Source: Basidiobolus meristosporus CBS 931.73 (taxonomy: Eukaryota; Basidiobolomycota; Basidiobolomycetes; Basidiobolales; Basidiobolaceae). From it: DNA of 64,000 bases. The position numbers were made by a program, and so were the translations under genes. Shown here one piece after another: positions 10,826 to 20,536 of the stretch (position 1 is the stretch's first letter; each line of letters opens with the position of its first letter). The stretch is taken from the NCBI GenBank assembly GCA_002104905.1, contig MCFE01000261.1, positions 45,623 to 109,622 of the forward strand. Direction: 5' to 3'. The notes below the pieces were generated by a model, which saw nothing but the letters and a program-made list of their open reading frames with translations, did not search any database and was not told the origin of the DNA.

Positions 10826-11429
10826 CTTCCTCCCAGGAGAGGAGTTTTCTGATACCTTCTGGGTTCCCCTGTGGCTCCAATACTGATAAATGAAGGCAGC
10901 ATCATCAAAGTTGGTGTAAAGATCCCAGGTGTTGTGTTTGGCATCATAACCTTTCCACATGACTAAATAATGGCAATTTGGTTCTTCTCCATCAAGGTCA
11001 CCAATAGCTTCAACTTCATAGGATTCAGAAGTAACTGGGTCTTGAGATATAAGCTTGAGTGAAGAAGGTGGAAAGTATTTGGGTAGCAGTGCTCCAGTAT
11101 TGTCCTGAAGTACATAAGTTCCTCCAGTGGTAGATCTGAAAACTTTGAATGGGCCTTCATATTTAGAGTCAAGTTTAGATTGGCAGATTGGGTTTAGTGT
11201 CATGACATATGACCCATCTGGGAAGCTGCTGTTCCTGTGTCTTGAGGCATACATTAAAGTCATCTTTTGCTGTGAGGCCTTACATCTGGCACTGATAGCA
11301 GGGTAGACAATGTTGGTAAGGTACTCAAGCCGGTTCTTTAGCTTATCTGTATTCAAACTTGCTAACTCTATATTCTGGTAATCCCCAAAGTGGTTGTATC
11401 TTCTTCCAAAAATCAAAGAAAATGGTGTT
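10823..11429 (-). pseudogene. Gypsy integrase C-terminus with chromodomain
   Basis: This part is open for about 197 codons. It holds an SH3-like integrase tail (DSKYEGPFKVF, 'YVLQDNTG') and then a chromodomain with the typical hydrophobic core (CHYLVMWKGYDAKHNTWDLY, 'FDDAAFIYQYW'). In chromoviruses this domain reads modified histone tails and directs insertion into heterochromatin. The last codons are the purine tract, and the TGA stop (complement of 10823-10825) is formed by the first three bases of the probable LTR. The upstream integrase core lies beyond the LTR insertion at 11435-11783, joined in the same frame. Confidence 0.8.
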
Positions 11430-11434
11430 GATCC

Positions 11435-11783
11435 TGTTGTAAGAGTCTTGGAGATATTGGAAGTGATTTGGAGAACAAGTAGATTATGTGGTTTTCACTT
11501 AATGATTTATTGAATGTAAAAGTAGTATTTATACTTTTACCTGGTCTTGGCATTACAAACACGTAGAATAGGTTGAGGAAGGTTCCAAGAACATGTGTGC
11601 AAAGTTAGGGGCTGTTTGGGCAACTTTGAGAATTTTCATGTTCTGGGTACCTGGCATTTTGGTGAAAATATTCTAAGTAAATCCCAACAAGGAATTTGGT
11701 CAGTATTCTCTAAGATTTGAAGGTGATGATCTAAGTGACTAAGTTAGGTGAATATTTAGGTGGAAATACAAATTTTTACAACA
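11435..11783 (-). repeat. Solo copia-A LTR (349 bp), TSD GATCC
   Basis: Starts TGTTGTAAGAG, ends TTTTTACAACA and has the same length as the LTRs of the full copy at 59066-63750. Perfect 5-bp duplications GATCC lie at 11430-11434 and 11784-11788. No internal element sequence is present, so it arose by LTR-LTR recombination after insertion into the gypsy integrase gene. It is therefore younger than the gypsy element. Confidence 0.9.
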
Positions 11784-12408
11784 GATCCATGTAGAGCAGC
11801 AATTTTGGTGTTGATAGTATACTGTATAGTAGGAATGTACTTGTCCCAATTCTTCTTGATACTTTGATAGATTTCCTGATGATGCTCACTGAGGTCTGAA
11901 CATGTCTTTCAGCAAATGCATTAGCTTTGGGATGATATGGGGTGACCAGACAGTGATCAATGGCACTATTCTGGCACAGGGATTTGATCACATGATTTAC
12001 AAATTCTGTTCCATTACCCAATTGAATGACCTCAGGGAATTCAAAAAGGCAGAAGAGCTTGAATAGTGCCTGTGCAATAGTGGCAGCATACTTCTCTGGG
12101 ATAGCTTTGAGGAAGACAAAACATGTGCAGACATCCACTATTACAGAGAGATAGTGATTACCATCATCACTAGTGGTGAAAGGTCCAGCTAGATCAAATG
12201 CAATATGATCCATAGGAAGGCTTGCATTGATGGGACTCAACAGGTGAAATCCATGGTGGCTGATATTGTAAAGTTGACATTCTCTGCAAGACTTGACAAT
12301 TTCCAGGCAGTCAGCTTTGATATTTGGCCAGTGATAACCATCAGAGTGTAGCTTCTTCATAAGTGTGTCAGCTCCAAAGTAGCCAAGTAAATGACTCCTC
12401 TGTATCAA
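11784..12408 (-). pseudogene. Gypsy integrase: zinc-binding domain and catalytic core
   Basis: About 210 codons. The N-terminal H2C2 zinc-binding region ends in CRECQLYN. The core has the first Asp (MDHIAFDLAGPF) and the Glu region (YHPKANAFAERHVQT). The second catalytic Asp, normally in an 'S-D-N-G' turn, is replaced: the sequence reads QLGNGTEF, so Asp is Gly. An integrase without this Asp should be inactive. The frame runs on into the chromodomain part across the solo LTR. Confidence 0.8.
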
Positions 12409-12439
12409 TGTTTTTGTTTAATTAGCATATGGGATTTTC

Positions 12440-13540
12440 CAGGTTGTTAAATTCAGTTAAGGGATTATTTTGAAAGTTGTAGTGAGCTTACTGATTATGT
12501 CAGTAATCACATGTCCCTCCCAAGGTGAAGTTAGGAAAAGTCTTGAAAGGTGGTCAGGCAGGATGTTGAGGACTCCTGGGCAATGAATAACTGTATATTC
12601 ATAATCAATTAGAGTATCAAGCCAGTTGGTGAGCATTGGAGTCAGAGTATTTTGAGTATGGATATAGAAAAGGACTTGGTGGTCTGTGTACAAGTAAAAG
12701 AGTTACCGCATAAGTACTGATGAAACTTCTTCAAGGCAAAGACTATGGCAAGTAGCTCCTTCTTGGTAGCAGAGTAGTTTCTCTCAGCAGGTTGTAGGGA
12801 TCTGGCTTAAAAAGAGATCCAGTGAGGTGGATTTTGGTCTTCATCCTGGTATAGGACAGCCCCTGACCCAATATTAGATGCATCTATAGCAACAACAAAG
12901 GTCTTAGTAGAGTCTGGGTAGGATAGGGAGGGTGCTTGTGGGAGCAATTGGCAGAGTGACTCAACTGCTTAATCACGAGTCTTGTTCCAGGCAGAGGGAA
13001 GATCAGGACTATGGTGTAATGATTTCAAAGGGGCACTCAAAGAGGACATGAGAGGAATGTGTTCCCTGAAATAGCTGAATACTCCAAGATAATGTTGGAG
13101 TTGCTTAGAGCTAGTGGGTTTTGGCCATTCAAGAATATTGACCAGTTTGAAAGGGTCAAGTTGGTGGCCATCTGAGGTGTATGGTGCATTCTTTAGTATT
13201 ATGGCCATGACTCTCTAGAACTTGCTGGTAAGTGTCTTTAGGCCAAAGGGAGCTCCCTGAACATCCATTGCATATTATTCCAAGTAAAGGCAGTCTTATG
13301 CTGATGATCAGGATGGATCTGGAATTGGTGATATGCATCCTTCAAGTCCAATTTGGAGAATACTTTTGTGCCTGATAGTGAGGAAAAGATATCCTGGACT
13401 CTTGGAATTGAAAATTTATCATCTTGGAGAAGTTTGTTCAGAGGTCTAGGGTCCAAACAGGGTCTCCTCAGAGTTAGATTTCCATTTGCATCCTTATTGG
13501 GTGCAAGCATCAAAGGGCTGTTGAATGTTGTGTTGACAGG
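12440..13540 (-). pseudogene. Gypsy reverse transcriptase and RNase H, internally deleted
   Basis: RT fingers and palm are seen as 'LDPRPLNKLL', 'FSKLDLKDAYHQFQIHPDHQ' and, in another frame, 'APFGLKTLTSKF'. After 'NAPY' the sequence jumps to 'TSDGHQLDPFKLVNILEWPK', which belongs to the connection after the palm. The segment that should hold the YxDD active site has been deleted (roughly 40-50 residues). The thumb ('LQHYLGVFSYFREHIP') and RNase H ('NYSATKKELLAI', 'YTDHQ', 'PDHLSRLF') follow with stops and frameshifts. Confidence 0.78.
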
Positions 13541-13689
13541 GGCTTGAGTAATAATTCCAGTATCAGCCCACTTTTGGACTATTACATCAACTAAGTGTTG
13601 ACAAGAATGTGGAATTGGGTATTGCCTCCTCCATGTTGACTCACCAGGTGGGGTATTTAGTGTAACAGTGGGCTTTGGAATAGTGCAGA

Positions 13690-14032
13690 AGCTGTTCTTG
13701 AGTATGGCTTAGTTTCTTTCTATGGCCAGCTGAGTATTCAATTTGACTGAATGAGAATATGCTTGAAAAGTTGGGGTGGACTCCTCTGCTTCTGGATGAG
13801 GTAAGATAATATCTGGAATCTGATCCATTATTGGTGGCTGAGATTTAGTTATTCCAGGATATGAAACTGGTAGTCTGCCTACGTGAAAGCCAAGTTTGGT
13901 GAAGGTGTTTAGACTAATGACTACCTGAGGTCCATCTGGAATCTCAATAACTTTCATTTGATGGATTATAGTCATTGAACCACAATGTATGCTGATTGGG
14001 TTGGTGATACCAATTCTTGGGGCTGAGAGTTC
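13690..14032 (-). pseudogene. Gypsy protease remnant
   Basis: The minus-strand reading 'APRIGITNPISIHCGSM', then 'VISLNTFTKLGFHVGRLPV', resembles the C-terminal half of a gypsy retropepsin (the ILG-like turn before the linker to RT). The catalytic Asp-Ser/Thr-Gly loop would lie upstream, beyond the truncation at about 14032. The frame is broken downstream at about 13709. Confidence 0.5.
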
Positions 14033-16969
14033 CTTAGCTGCAACTGACCATAACCCTGATTATGCTGGCTGGAAACTCCCATTGAATATGAGATATCTGG
14101 ATGTGTTTCCTGTATGAAGCTCATCAGACTGATGAATATAAGCTGATAAGAGAACTCTGGGCTTTCAGATGGCCCCAAGCTCTCTTGATTTGTTTGTGTC
14201 CTGACCAAGTTAAGGTTTGTTTCCATTAGGGTAGCCGCCAATAAACATACTGCCTCTTGGTACTTCTTAAGTATCTCTTGAAGATATTTGGACTGTCTAA
14301 AGGTGATAGTCTGAGGACTTCTATCCATAGAGACCTCATCCTTGAGTAGTAACTGAGTTCTCCTAGATCAGACACCTTGTGCTTCTTAGATAGGCTGGAT
14401 TTGGCCTCTTCCAATAGTTCTTGGTTATTGGTAGCTAGAGTGAGACCATCAGCATGTAGAGCTAACAAATTGGGATTTGTCCTATCTGGCTGATAAAAGG
14501 TACTATAGTCTGCAGTACTTCTTTGGAAGCTCAAAGATTCCAAATAAGAATCTACTTTGCAATTCCAGGCTCCAAGTGATTGTTTGAAACCATATCGAGA
14601 TTTCTAGAGCTTGCATACCAAATGAGGGTTATCTTGGTCAGCAAGCCTGTAAGGCTGGTCTGTGTACATGTCATCATCAGGCTCCTTATTCAGAAATGCA
14701 GTGTTTTACATCAGCACAGTAATAGAAAACACATATTCTGCTGCAATAGCCATTGGACTTGTTGTGTTGGAGAGTGTCACATTGAGCCATTAGTGTCAAA
14801 TGATACTAGAGTGTGCCAGGGAGACCAAGTGGACTTATACTTGGCCACAGAGTGTGAAATGTAGATCCTCATCTTAATGCAAAGCAACCCCTATGTTACA
14901 ATCATTGTGCTGGAGAAAATCAATTTTTTGCCCTTTTTTTGGGATCAATGTTGTGAAAGATATGTAGGAGCACAGTAGAACTGACAACATGCATCTGGTA
15001 CTCAAGACCCATGGTCCTCTGACTCTAGCTCCTGAGGCTTGTAACACATCACAAAATGCATGGCAGTATCTTGGTCCACTGGCACTAACTAGCACAATAA
15101 GTGCTTTGTATCAGTTTTACTTTAGGGCTAATATTTAAATATAGTGCCAGATGGTGCCAGGTAGTGCCAGTGGACTTAGATAATGCCATGCATTTTTGTG
15201 ATATGTTACAAACCACAGGAGCTAGATTCAGAGTGCCATAGGTATTGAGTACCAGATGCATGTTATTAGTTCTCTGTGCTTTTACATATCTTGCACAATA
15301 TTGATCCCAAAAAAAGGTCAAAAAATGGATATTCTCCAGAACAATAGGTGAAACGCAGGAGCTGCTTTTCATGAGAATCTATAACTATGTTCTACACTCT
15401 GTGGCCAAGTTTAAATTCACTTGGCCTCTCTGGCACACTTTGGCATCATTTGGCACTCATAGCTCAATGCAGCACTATCCAACAATACATGTTGATTATT
15501 AGTGTGATGAATTAAACTTGGCTGCCAGTGCAAGGGTCTCAGAGTAGTCCAGCCCTTTTGTTTGAGAGTATCTTTTGGCCACAAGTCTTGCCTTGTATCT
15601 TTCATCTAAACCAACAGCCTTGTATTTGTCTTTAACAATCACATGCATCCAATTGATTTTTGGCTGATTGGTAATTTGACAAAGTCCCAATTTAATTTTC
15701 AATCAGGGCCTGACACTCCTCAGTCATGGCTGACCTCCAAAACCTTATCTAAGGACTAATTACAGCCTCTTTAAAGTCGGGGGTGCTTCAATATGGACTG
15801 AGTAGGCACAGGCCAAGTTTGTACCCTTCTTATGATAGTAATTTGGGCTATTTGCTGTTTGGTTTGATCTTCTGCCTTGTGATACTGGAATGAATACTTC
15901 TTGGATATTCTTTGGCACTAATTCAGAATGGACAACAGCTATGGAGTCCTCTGGAGTGAAAAATATCTCACTGTAGTGCTCTAGTTCCTTCCAGTCTCTT
16001 TGTAGACTTGAAAACCAATTTTTGTCATCATCTGATTACATTTTTGTTGAAATTCTGCATTTTCATCAAACAACACATCCCTGAACTTGTTCAGCTTCTT
16101 AGCCTTATTATTATAGAGTCTGTATGCTTTTCTTGCATGGTAGTAGCCCAAAAATAGGTACTTTATGCTTTTTGACTAAAATTTTGCCTGATTTGTAGGC
16201 AGTTACTTGGCATAAGCTGTGCACACAAGTATTCTTGGATGTTCTGCATTTGATCCACATCTATACTGGGCCTCAAGTGGAGTAGAATCATGAAGTATTT
16301 GACTATAACTCCTACTTCTGAGATATGAATATTTGGCAACTGATTTGACACAGAAATTGAAGGATAATTTTTGATCATGCATCATAGCTCTTGCCATATC
16401 ACTCATTAATCTATTTGCACATTCTTACACTTCATTCTGCTGTGAGAAGCATGGTACAGTAGTCTCTTGAATTATCCCAAAAACTTGCAGAAGAGGATGA
16501 AGAGTTTAGAGGTATATTCTCTACCACTGTATGTGTGTATAGTATTGATTTTCTCTTCAGTTCCTCTTCCCCACTATGGCTATAAGCACCCTGAGCTCAG
16601 ACAGAACTTCTTCCTTTCTCACCATGAAGTAGACTCACATGTATTTTGCATAATCATTAATCAAAGTAACCAAATACTTCATCCTGCTCAAGGGTGAATT
16701 TGCATAGGTCCACACACTTCTGAGTGAATCAAAATCTAATTTTTCTTTGATTTGATTAATCAGTGCACTTAAGCAGCTGTCTGGCTTATTATTCATATAT
16801 GCAGGCTTCATAGTGCTTCATATTTGCTCGGTGATTAATTCTTATTTCATAAACTAGCTGCTGCTTAATCATTTTACACAAATAGTCAAGATGGATATGT
16901 CCATTTCTCCAGTGCCATAGCATTCAAATGGTCTTAATGAGCTCTATATTTCATTGAGCAGACCTAACC
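14033..16969 (-). pseudogene. Copia-A pol remnant (GAG-pre-integrase to RT), both ends cut
   Basis: The minus strand follows the copia-A polyprotein from the GAG-pre-integrase and integrase regions (about 16400-16965), through the linker (15700-16150) and RT (14040-14750 and 15495-15700). Recognisable pieces include 'KDKYKAVGLDERYKARLVAK', 'KGLDYSETLALAAKFNSSH', 'DRSPQTITFRQSKYLQEILK' and 'ISYSMGVSSQHNQGYG'. There are many stops and frameshifts. It joins gypsy protease at about 14032 and CACTA 3' DNA at about 16970, with no LTR at either end, so it is an internal fragment left by deletion. A foldback element (14755-15494) is inserted in the RT part. Confidence 0.8.
14755..15494. mobile_element. 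740-bp foldback element with two 331-bp inverted arms
   Basis: The left arm (14755-15085) and right arm (15164-15494) are inverted copies of equal length, separated by a 78-bp loop. Landmarks pair throughout: TTGGCCACAGAGTGT against its complement near 15398-15412, the T-rich TTTTTTTGGGATCAAT against ATTGATCCCAAAAAAA, and ACATGCATCTGGTACTCAA against its complement. ATT lies on both sides (14752-14754 and 15495-15497). The host copia RT gene continues directly across. No coding capacity is seen. The terminal GTTGGATAGTGC and the GTGCCAG-rich loop match the transposase end of the Harbinger-like element at 18247-21604, so this is probably its non-autonomous relative. Confidence 0.85.
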
Positions 16970-18246
16970 AGCTAATAAATCCAATTGCCCTATATGGCCA
17001 GAAACTCAATGGTGTTTTGACAGCTTCATAGCAAACCTTTGCTGGCATTATTATGACAGTACAGTGGCTTACAGCTAGTTCTGCTTAATGCTCCTGTACC
17101 AATTCACCAAATGGTATTTTTTTTCTACCTCCTGTTGCACCATTCATATATTCTACTTTAGAACCACCCCTCTTTATTTGCTTACCAACTACTACCTTGT
17201 TTCATGATCACATGACATCCCTAGTCTCCAATGTTCAAGCTAAATCATGTTGCTGAAGAAATCCCAGCTCCTTCCAGAAAGTTCTGATACATTCTAGCAA
17301 CTTGTGGAAAGCTCCAACTGAAGATTACACCATGGAACATTATATGGATGTTCCCCTTTGGAATTTATGTAGCCAATACCATATATGGTAACTACATGTC
17401 ACATGACCTGGTCACATGTTCAGCTGACCCCTGACATATCCACATGTGACATTCTAGTCTCTTATTTGGTATATTTCTATCTTGGCACACTTACAGTGCC
17501 TCACCCCAGAACCCCAACAGTAGTAGCCATTATCTCTCCGCATCTATATTGCCAAAAAGTATATATCAGCCTATCCTCCCCTTATGTATTCCCCAGTTTG
17601 ATAAACACAGGTTGTGAATAGACAGCCTTGCCTTGGAAATTTGCCTTGCATTGGAAACACACCTTGCCTTGTTGATCCATACCTAAGTCCTTTCCTAGTC
17701 CTGCCTTGCCTAGCTCTACCCTCCTGACTTGTGTCTATTCATAACACCTTGGATATTCTACATAGAGCTTAAATCAGAAAAAAACTATGACCTCCTGCTT
17801 ACTAACCTCTACAAATGTGCATACATATGCCATATACCTTGTACTGCAGGTAACATATACATCTTGCAAACATATGCTTGATTGTTGTCACTTCTGCCAT
17901 GCATACCTCCTGAATATCTGCAAAGAACTTCTTGGTATTTAGCCAATATATTCCTTCTCCCTCCTGGATTCTAGTCCCCCTATAGATGTGCTCTTGCTCT
18001 TGTTTGTGTGAGTTCTGTAACTGAATGCTGTAGGAGCGGGCTTATCAACAAGAGAGACCTGGCATACTTTGGTAAAGTTCTGCATATAAAGATTATTTTC
18101 TTTTTGCACCCAATCCAACTTTGCATTACTTAACTGATTACCCATGCATTGTGGCTGCTTAGCTTCTTAATGCCAAGGGCATAGGTGTCTCTAAATACAC
18201 ATTGGTCCATGCTATTATCCTGCTTTTCCCCATATGAGAAATTATT
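16970..18246 (-). repeat. CACTA 3' non-coding region, minus orientation
   Basis: Apart from the inserted LTR (17200-17746), this matches the reverse complement of about 42950-43720, the DNA following the Tnp2 gene of another CACTA copy. Shared blocks include CAATTGCC.TATATGG, TTCATATATTC, AATATATTCC and GATTACCCATGCATTGTGG. No coding frame is seen. The right end is split from its continuation by the Harbinger-like element. Confidence 0.6.
17200..17746 (+). repeat. Solo LTR, 547-bp family, TSD CCTTG
   Basis: Starts TTTCATGATCACATGACATC and ends TATTCATAACA; a second copy at 44376-44902 starts TGTCATGATC. CCTTG lies at 17195-17199 and 17747-17751. The homologous CACTA region near 43476-43500 (minus strand, ACTACCTTGGGTATTCC) has a single CCTTG and no LTR, which confirms the target duplication. 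Direction is set by the A+T box and AATAAA-like motifs near its end. No internal element of this family is present, so its superfamily is unknown. Confidence 0.78.
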
Positions 18247-18247
18247 A

Positions 18248-18480
18248 GACTTGTTCCATTGCACCATGCCAGGGTGTGCGGCGCAATCCGCGGTTGTAAA
18301 AAACAATTGGGCGCAATATTATGGCTACCAGAAGGAAGGATTGTTCTTGGACAATTTTGCACTATGCGGGACAATCTTGCACACTATGGCACAATCTGAC
18401 ACGATGAGGTTGGAACGGATGATTGCGCCAACTCGTAATGTTTGCATCACGTGCGTGATTGGATACCGCTATTATGGCAG
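18248..18480. repeat. Left subterminal region of the Harbinger-like element
   Basis: Holds repeated short motifs in both directions: GCGCAAT (three times), TTGCAC or its complement (several) and GGCAC. Clusters like this next to transposon ends commonly bind the element-encoded proteins. The same end, without most of its CpGs, is present inverted at about 30100-30317. Confidence 0.5.
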
Positions 18481-18989
18481 GTAAAATCCGGTATTTGGAT
18501 ATGTTTCTTTAATGCAAATGGAAATAAATGTGTATCACACTATAAACTACACTAATACTTACCATTTTGGTTACCCTCACTCCAATTGGACGGTATCTCA
18601 GTGGTTAATTGGTCCAAAAGTATCCTGAAACTGGCAGCCCCCAATTGGCTCATTGACTACTAAAAAAGCTACCTGATTTGCAATCAAATATCCCATTTTG
18701 CTCATTGAGCAAGTAAATCCCTGATCCTAGTGATTGGACAAGGTGTCATAGCCAGCACGTGAGCGATTGTGTAGGTGCAAAACAGATCCAATAGCTGCAC
18801 TGGTATTACAGATGACATATATATATGCAGGGTGTTTATTTTTAGGGGTTCTGTCTCAAATGTGAGATGACCTTGATATTACTTATATCAAAAATTTGAT
18901 GATCACTGATTTGCAACGGCTCAATTCTGATTGCAAAAAAAAAGGGTTGTTGGGATCATTACAAATGTGAGCTATTCAAAGCGATTGCA

Positions 18990-20177
18990 TCATCTTCTCC
19001 TGGGTTTTTTTCTCACAGGGATTACTACTGAAGCATTTGGTAGTGACTCACTTTGCACACCTATACTACTTCCTGGCTGACTATCATCTTGGCTACTTGT
19101 GTATTCATAGTCAGTATTTTGAACTGAACCGGCCTGTAGTGCCACACGCTGACGCGTTCTTTTACTTGCCAAGGGCTCCAGTGGTTGAGGCACTTCATGT
19201 TGGTCATCATCAGTCAGTTCACCAGAAGTAACTTGCTGATGGTCAGGCAAAATGGCACATGCAGGCACGCCTTGACGCGTTGAGATGGCCCTTGGCTGAG
19301 TTTGATGTGATGCTGCAAGTTGACACAACTCGGTCCGCTCCAATGGACTCGTGTCTAAATGAGCAGTTTGGCAAGTTCTTGTAGTTTTGCTCTGAAGCGC
19401 GCGCGTTGACCCAACGCGCATTGACTTGAGGCGGGGTGTTCCGGTAAAGGGTGTTGGCGTACTCTGGACTGACGTGCGCCGGCGCGCTGTGGTTGCAAGA
19501 GATGGTAGGGAATCCAGCAAGGCATGCTGGCGCGATCTAGATGATGTTGCTTGCAGTCTGTATTCTTCCTCCTGAAGCTCACCATTTGATTCCTCAAGGT
19601 ATTCACTTACCCTCTGTCTGATACTTTGGAGCTGTTGCCTGGATGAGTCCTGTGTATATTGCTCTCGGAAGCCACTTAGCTCTACTAATATATCACTTAG
19701 TACATTAGTCATTTGAGGCAAAAACTCATTCAAAATCTCTTTGGTTCCCAAAGTTGAGGCACAAACAGACGCGTCCGGCCCGTACTGTGCAAACTGCGCG
19801 TGAAATTGCTCCCGCGCGGCTTCTTTGTCAAATCCCCTCACTCTCAGCTCATTCTTGACTTCAATACTTGTCTTGTTATATATCTTTTTACATACATTGG
19901 CTGGCATCTTGATGTAGAACTCATGCCACAGCTTTCTACTCAAATTCTTCCATCTTTGTTGACTCTCTGAGGTATCTAGTTCTGCTAGATTAATCAGTAG
20001 TGCCCAAATATCTGTATGAAGGCTCATCATAGACACTTGGGCCATACTAAAATCATTTGGCAAGAATTTGAATGGATCCAACATTGACTTTTCCGGTCTG
20101 GACCGCGCTTGTGAGCTGGGGGATGGGTTTTGTCTGGGTTGTACTAAAGATGAGCTGAGGCTTGGTATGGGGACCAT
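18990..20177 (-). CDS. Harbinger-like element second protein, 395 aa
   Basis: Single open frame from ATG at 20177 to TGA, divergent from the transposase with 359 bp between the two starts. The N-terminal third is Ser/Pro/Gln-rich and then helical, with Trp, Lys and Arg residues (SQQRWKNLSRKLWHEFYIKM, residues about 72-91). This could be a diverged Myb/SANT-like DNA-binding module, which is what the second gene of PIF/Harbinger elements usually encodes, but I cannot confirm that. The middle (about 160-215) is rich in Glu/Gln and probably coiled. The C-terminal half is Ser/Thr/Gln-rich and low in complexity, ending in a basic nuclear-signal-like tail (VRKKPRRR). The gene contains dozens of CpGs, unlike almost everything around it. 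A decayed copy lies at 28401-29573. Its role is probably helping the transposase bind ends or enter the nucleus; this is inference. Confidence 0.75.
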   Translation of the reverse strand: MVPIPSLSSSLVQPRQNPSPSSQARSRPEKSMLDPFKFLPNDFSMAQVSMMSLHTDIWALLINLAELDTSESQQRWKNLSRKLWHEFYIKMPANVCKKIYNKTSIEVKNELRVRGFDKEAAREQFHAQFAQYGPDASVCASTLGTKEILNEFLPQMTNVLSDILVELSGFREQYTQDSSRQQLQSIRQRVSEYLEESNGELQEEEYRLQATSSRSRQHALLDSLPSLATTARRRTSVQSTPTPFTGTPRLKSMRVGSTRALQSKTTRTCQTAHLDTSPLERTELCQLAASHQTQPRAISTRQGVPACAILPDHQQVTSGELTDDDQHEVPQPLEPLASKRTRQRVALQAGSVQNTDYEYTSSQDDSQPGSSIGVQSESLPNASVVIPVRKKPRRR

Positions 20178-20536
20178 AGCAACGGATTTGGATACTTATA
20201 CAGCAGTATATTGACATCAACCTGGTCTTATATGAAATATATATGACAACTAATGTGATTGTTGAAATCTCCATATATTATGCATGATGCATCTCGGATT
20301 GCGTTGACACGGATCAGATCACATCAATCGCAGATTTCCTATTTGATTATAGACCTATGATTAAAGCATCAATAAAAGTATCAAGGCATTGTTTGCAGAT
20401 GATTTTTGCGACATAATGATGGGATATGTGGCAATTGATGGAGATTTAACCATAATGTATTAAAAATCAGATTAATAAGGCGGATCACGCCAAATCAATT
20501 CAAACTGCCTTTATACAATCATCCACCAATTTTAAT
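20178..20536. promoter_or_regulatory. Shared divergent promoter region of the Harbinger-like element
   Basis: 359 bp between the two start codons. It is AT-rich with several TATA-like runs (for example ATATATATGACA near 20238 and ATACTTATACAG near 20193) and no frame of its own. Related sequence lies inverted at about 28110-28400 next to the decayed copy. Control of both genes from here is inferred from the layout. Confidence 0.45.

Larger units (their letters stand above)
10823..14032 (-). mobile_element. Ty3/gypsy chromovirus-type element, 5'-truncated and decayed
   Basis: Going leftward on the minus strand, the order is protease remnant (about 13690-14032), reverse transcriptase (about 13150-13540), RNase H (about 12440-12960), integrase (11784-12408, continuing at 10823-11434) and a C-terminal chromodomain. 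PR-RT-RH-IN is the Ty3/gypsy order, and the terminal chromodomain places it among chromoviruses. It is cut at about 14032, where copia sequence begins, so gag and the 5' LTR are absent. A 349-bp solo copia LTR (11435-11783, TSD GATCC) splits the integrase. Frameshifts and stops break the frame many times. Confidence 0.85.

Noticed and set aside
14874-15372. Open frames of 73 and 95 codons on the minus strand
   Set aside because: They lie in the two arms and loop of the foldback element; the first is the inverted-arm counterpart of part of the second.
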